Shown here one piece after another: positions 6,840-7,335 of a stretch of 7,335 nt of DNA. Both the position numbers and the translations under genes were made by a program. Under the pieces are notes generated by a model that was not told the origin of the DNA, did not search any database, and saw nothing but the letters and a program-made list of their open reading frames with translations. Source of the DNA: Acidobacteriota bacterium (GTDB lineage Bacteria; Acidobacteriota; UBA6911; JACQSX01); assembly GCA_016199665.1 (NCBI GenBank), contig JACQGG010000222.1:1-7335 (forward strand), given 5' to 3'. Positions within the stretch are counted from its first letter, which is position 1. Each line of letters starts with the position of its first letter.

Positions 6840-6869
6840 TTGAAAGTACAGAAAGCCAGCGACTATAAT
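6840..6869 (+). promoter_or_regulatory. Near-consensus sigma-70 promoter, leaderless start
   Basis: TTGAAA (6840-6845) and a perfect TATAAT (6864-6869) are separated by 18 bases. Counting from TATAAT as -12 to -7 puts +1 at 6876, the G of the GTG start of the second acyltransferase. The mRNA would therefore have little or no 5' leader. AGGGG (6870-6874) is too close to the GTG to act as a normal ribosome binding site and would not be in such an mRNA. Confidence 0.7.
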
Positions 6870-6875
6870 AGGGGC

Positions 6876-7335
6876 GTGAGCGCGAAGATCGCGGCCGGGG
6901 CAGCCGGCCTGAGAACGCGCCGGCTCGCCGGCTTCGACGACCCGGCGTTTGGCCCGGATCGATGGAACCGCCTGCTGGCGCGCGGTCCTACCAATGTTGT
7001 GCATCTCACCTGGCAGTGGCAGCGAGCCTGGTGGGAGACGCTGGGCCGGGGCACCCTCCTGCTCGTCGCCGCGGAGCAGGACGGGGACATCATCGCGGTT
7101 GCGCCGCTCTATGTCGATGAAGGGATGGTCTTCTTCGTCGGTTCCGGGGAGTCGTGCTTTCTGGATTTTATCGGCGAAATTGATCGACCGGGTGTCGTTG
7201 ACGCGCTGCTTGCGGCGGCCTGCGATGCCTCTCCGGGCCTGGCGGGATTCCGGTTCTACGCGGTACCGGTGGACTCTCCGACCGGCTCGCTCCTCTTGGG
7301 CGCCGCCCAGCGTCTGGGACTCGACTGCTATCAGG
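6876..7335 (+). CDS. BioF2/CelD-like acyltransferase, second paralogue, 3' end beyond window
   Basis: The first 153 codons of a second acyltransferase of the same type as the gene at 5647-6669. From GFDDPA (residue 19) to the window end the two proteins align without gaps over 135 residues with about 75 identities by hand count. They share VVxLTxQWQR, WWETLGRG, LLLVA, APLY, GMVFxVGSG and GFRFYAVP. The GTG start gives an N-terminus (VSAKIAAG) that parallels the MSAV of the first copy. The promoter directly upstream implies a leaderless mRNA; the frame is open further upstream, including a TTG at 6840, but that lies in the -35 box. The catalytic C-terminal half is outside the window, so activity cannot be judged. 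The role is expected to resemble that of the first copy, acylating a glycan, lipid or peptide, perhaps with a different acceptor. Confidence 0.88.
   Translation, partial: MSAKIAAGAAGLRTRRLAGFDDPAFGPDRWNRLLARGPTNVVHLTWQWQRAWWETLGRGTLLLVAAEQDGDIIAVAPLYVDEGMVFFVGSGESCFLDFIGEIDRPGVVDALLAAACDASPGLAGFRFYAVPVDSPTGSLLLGAAQRLGLDCYQ

Overview
The window is GC-rich bacterial DNA with tightly packed, operon-like genes. Gene content (family 2 and CgeB-like glycosyltransferases, an MsbA-type ABC exporter, an APH-fold kinase and tandem BioF2/CelD-like acyltransferases) fits a surface-polysaccharide or glycolipid locus. An intergenic repeat with a core near CCGAGNCGCGACCGTCAGGRAGCGG resembles, from memory, a dispersed repeat of Acidobacteria. 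That phylum is therefore my best guess, but it is tentative.

Layout. The left half reads leftward on the minus strand: an ABC exporter (2294-4150), then 83 bases on a CgeB-like GT-B glycosyltransferase (1032-2210, TTG start). After a 233-base gap holding three copies of an imperfect 25-base repeat comes a family 2 glycosyltransferase that leaves the window at base 1. The right half reads rightward on the plus strand: an aminoglycoside-phosphotransferase-fold kinase (4434-5432), a complete BioF2/GNAT-like acyltransferase (5647-6669), a strong terminator hairpin, and a second acyltransferase (from 6876) cut by the window end. The two halves diverge from a 283-base spacer (4151-4433).

How the genes may work together (inference): the glycosyltransferases build a glycan or glycolipid, the ABC protein flips or exports it, and the kinase and acyltransferases may decorate it or its precursors. 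No substrate can be read from sequence. The two acyltransferases are paralogues, about 56% identical over 135 ungapped residues. The second is set apart by its own terminator-promoter unit, whose predicted transcription start falls on the GTG start codon and so suggests a leaderless mRNA.

No rRNA, tRNA, CRISPR, transposase or phage gene was seen. I found no clear new defence or mobile system. The noteworthy items are the repeat cluster, the leaderless promoter, the tandem paralogues and a 20-base tandem duplication that duplicates a ribosome-binding-site/GTG start.
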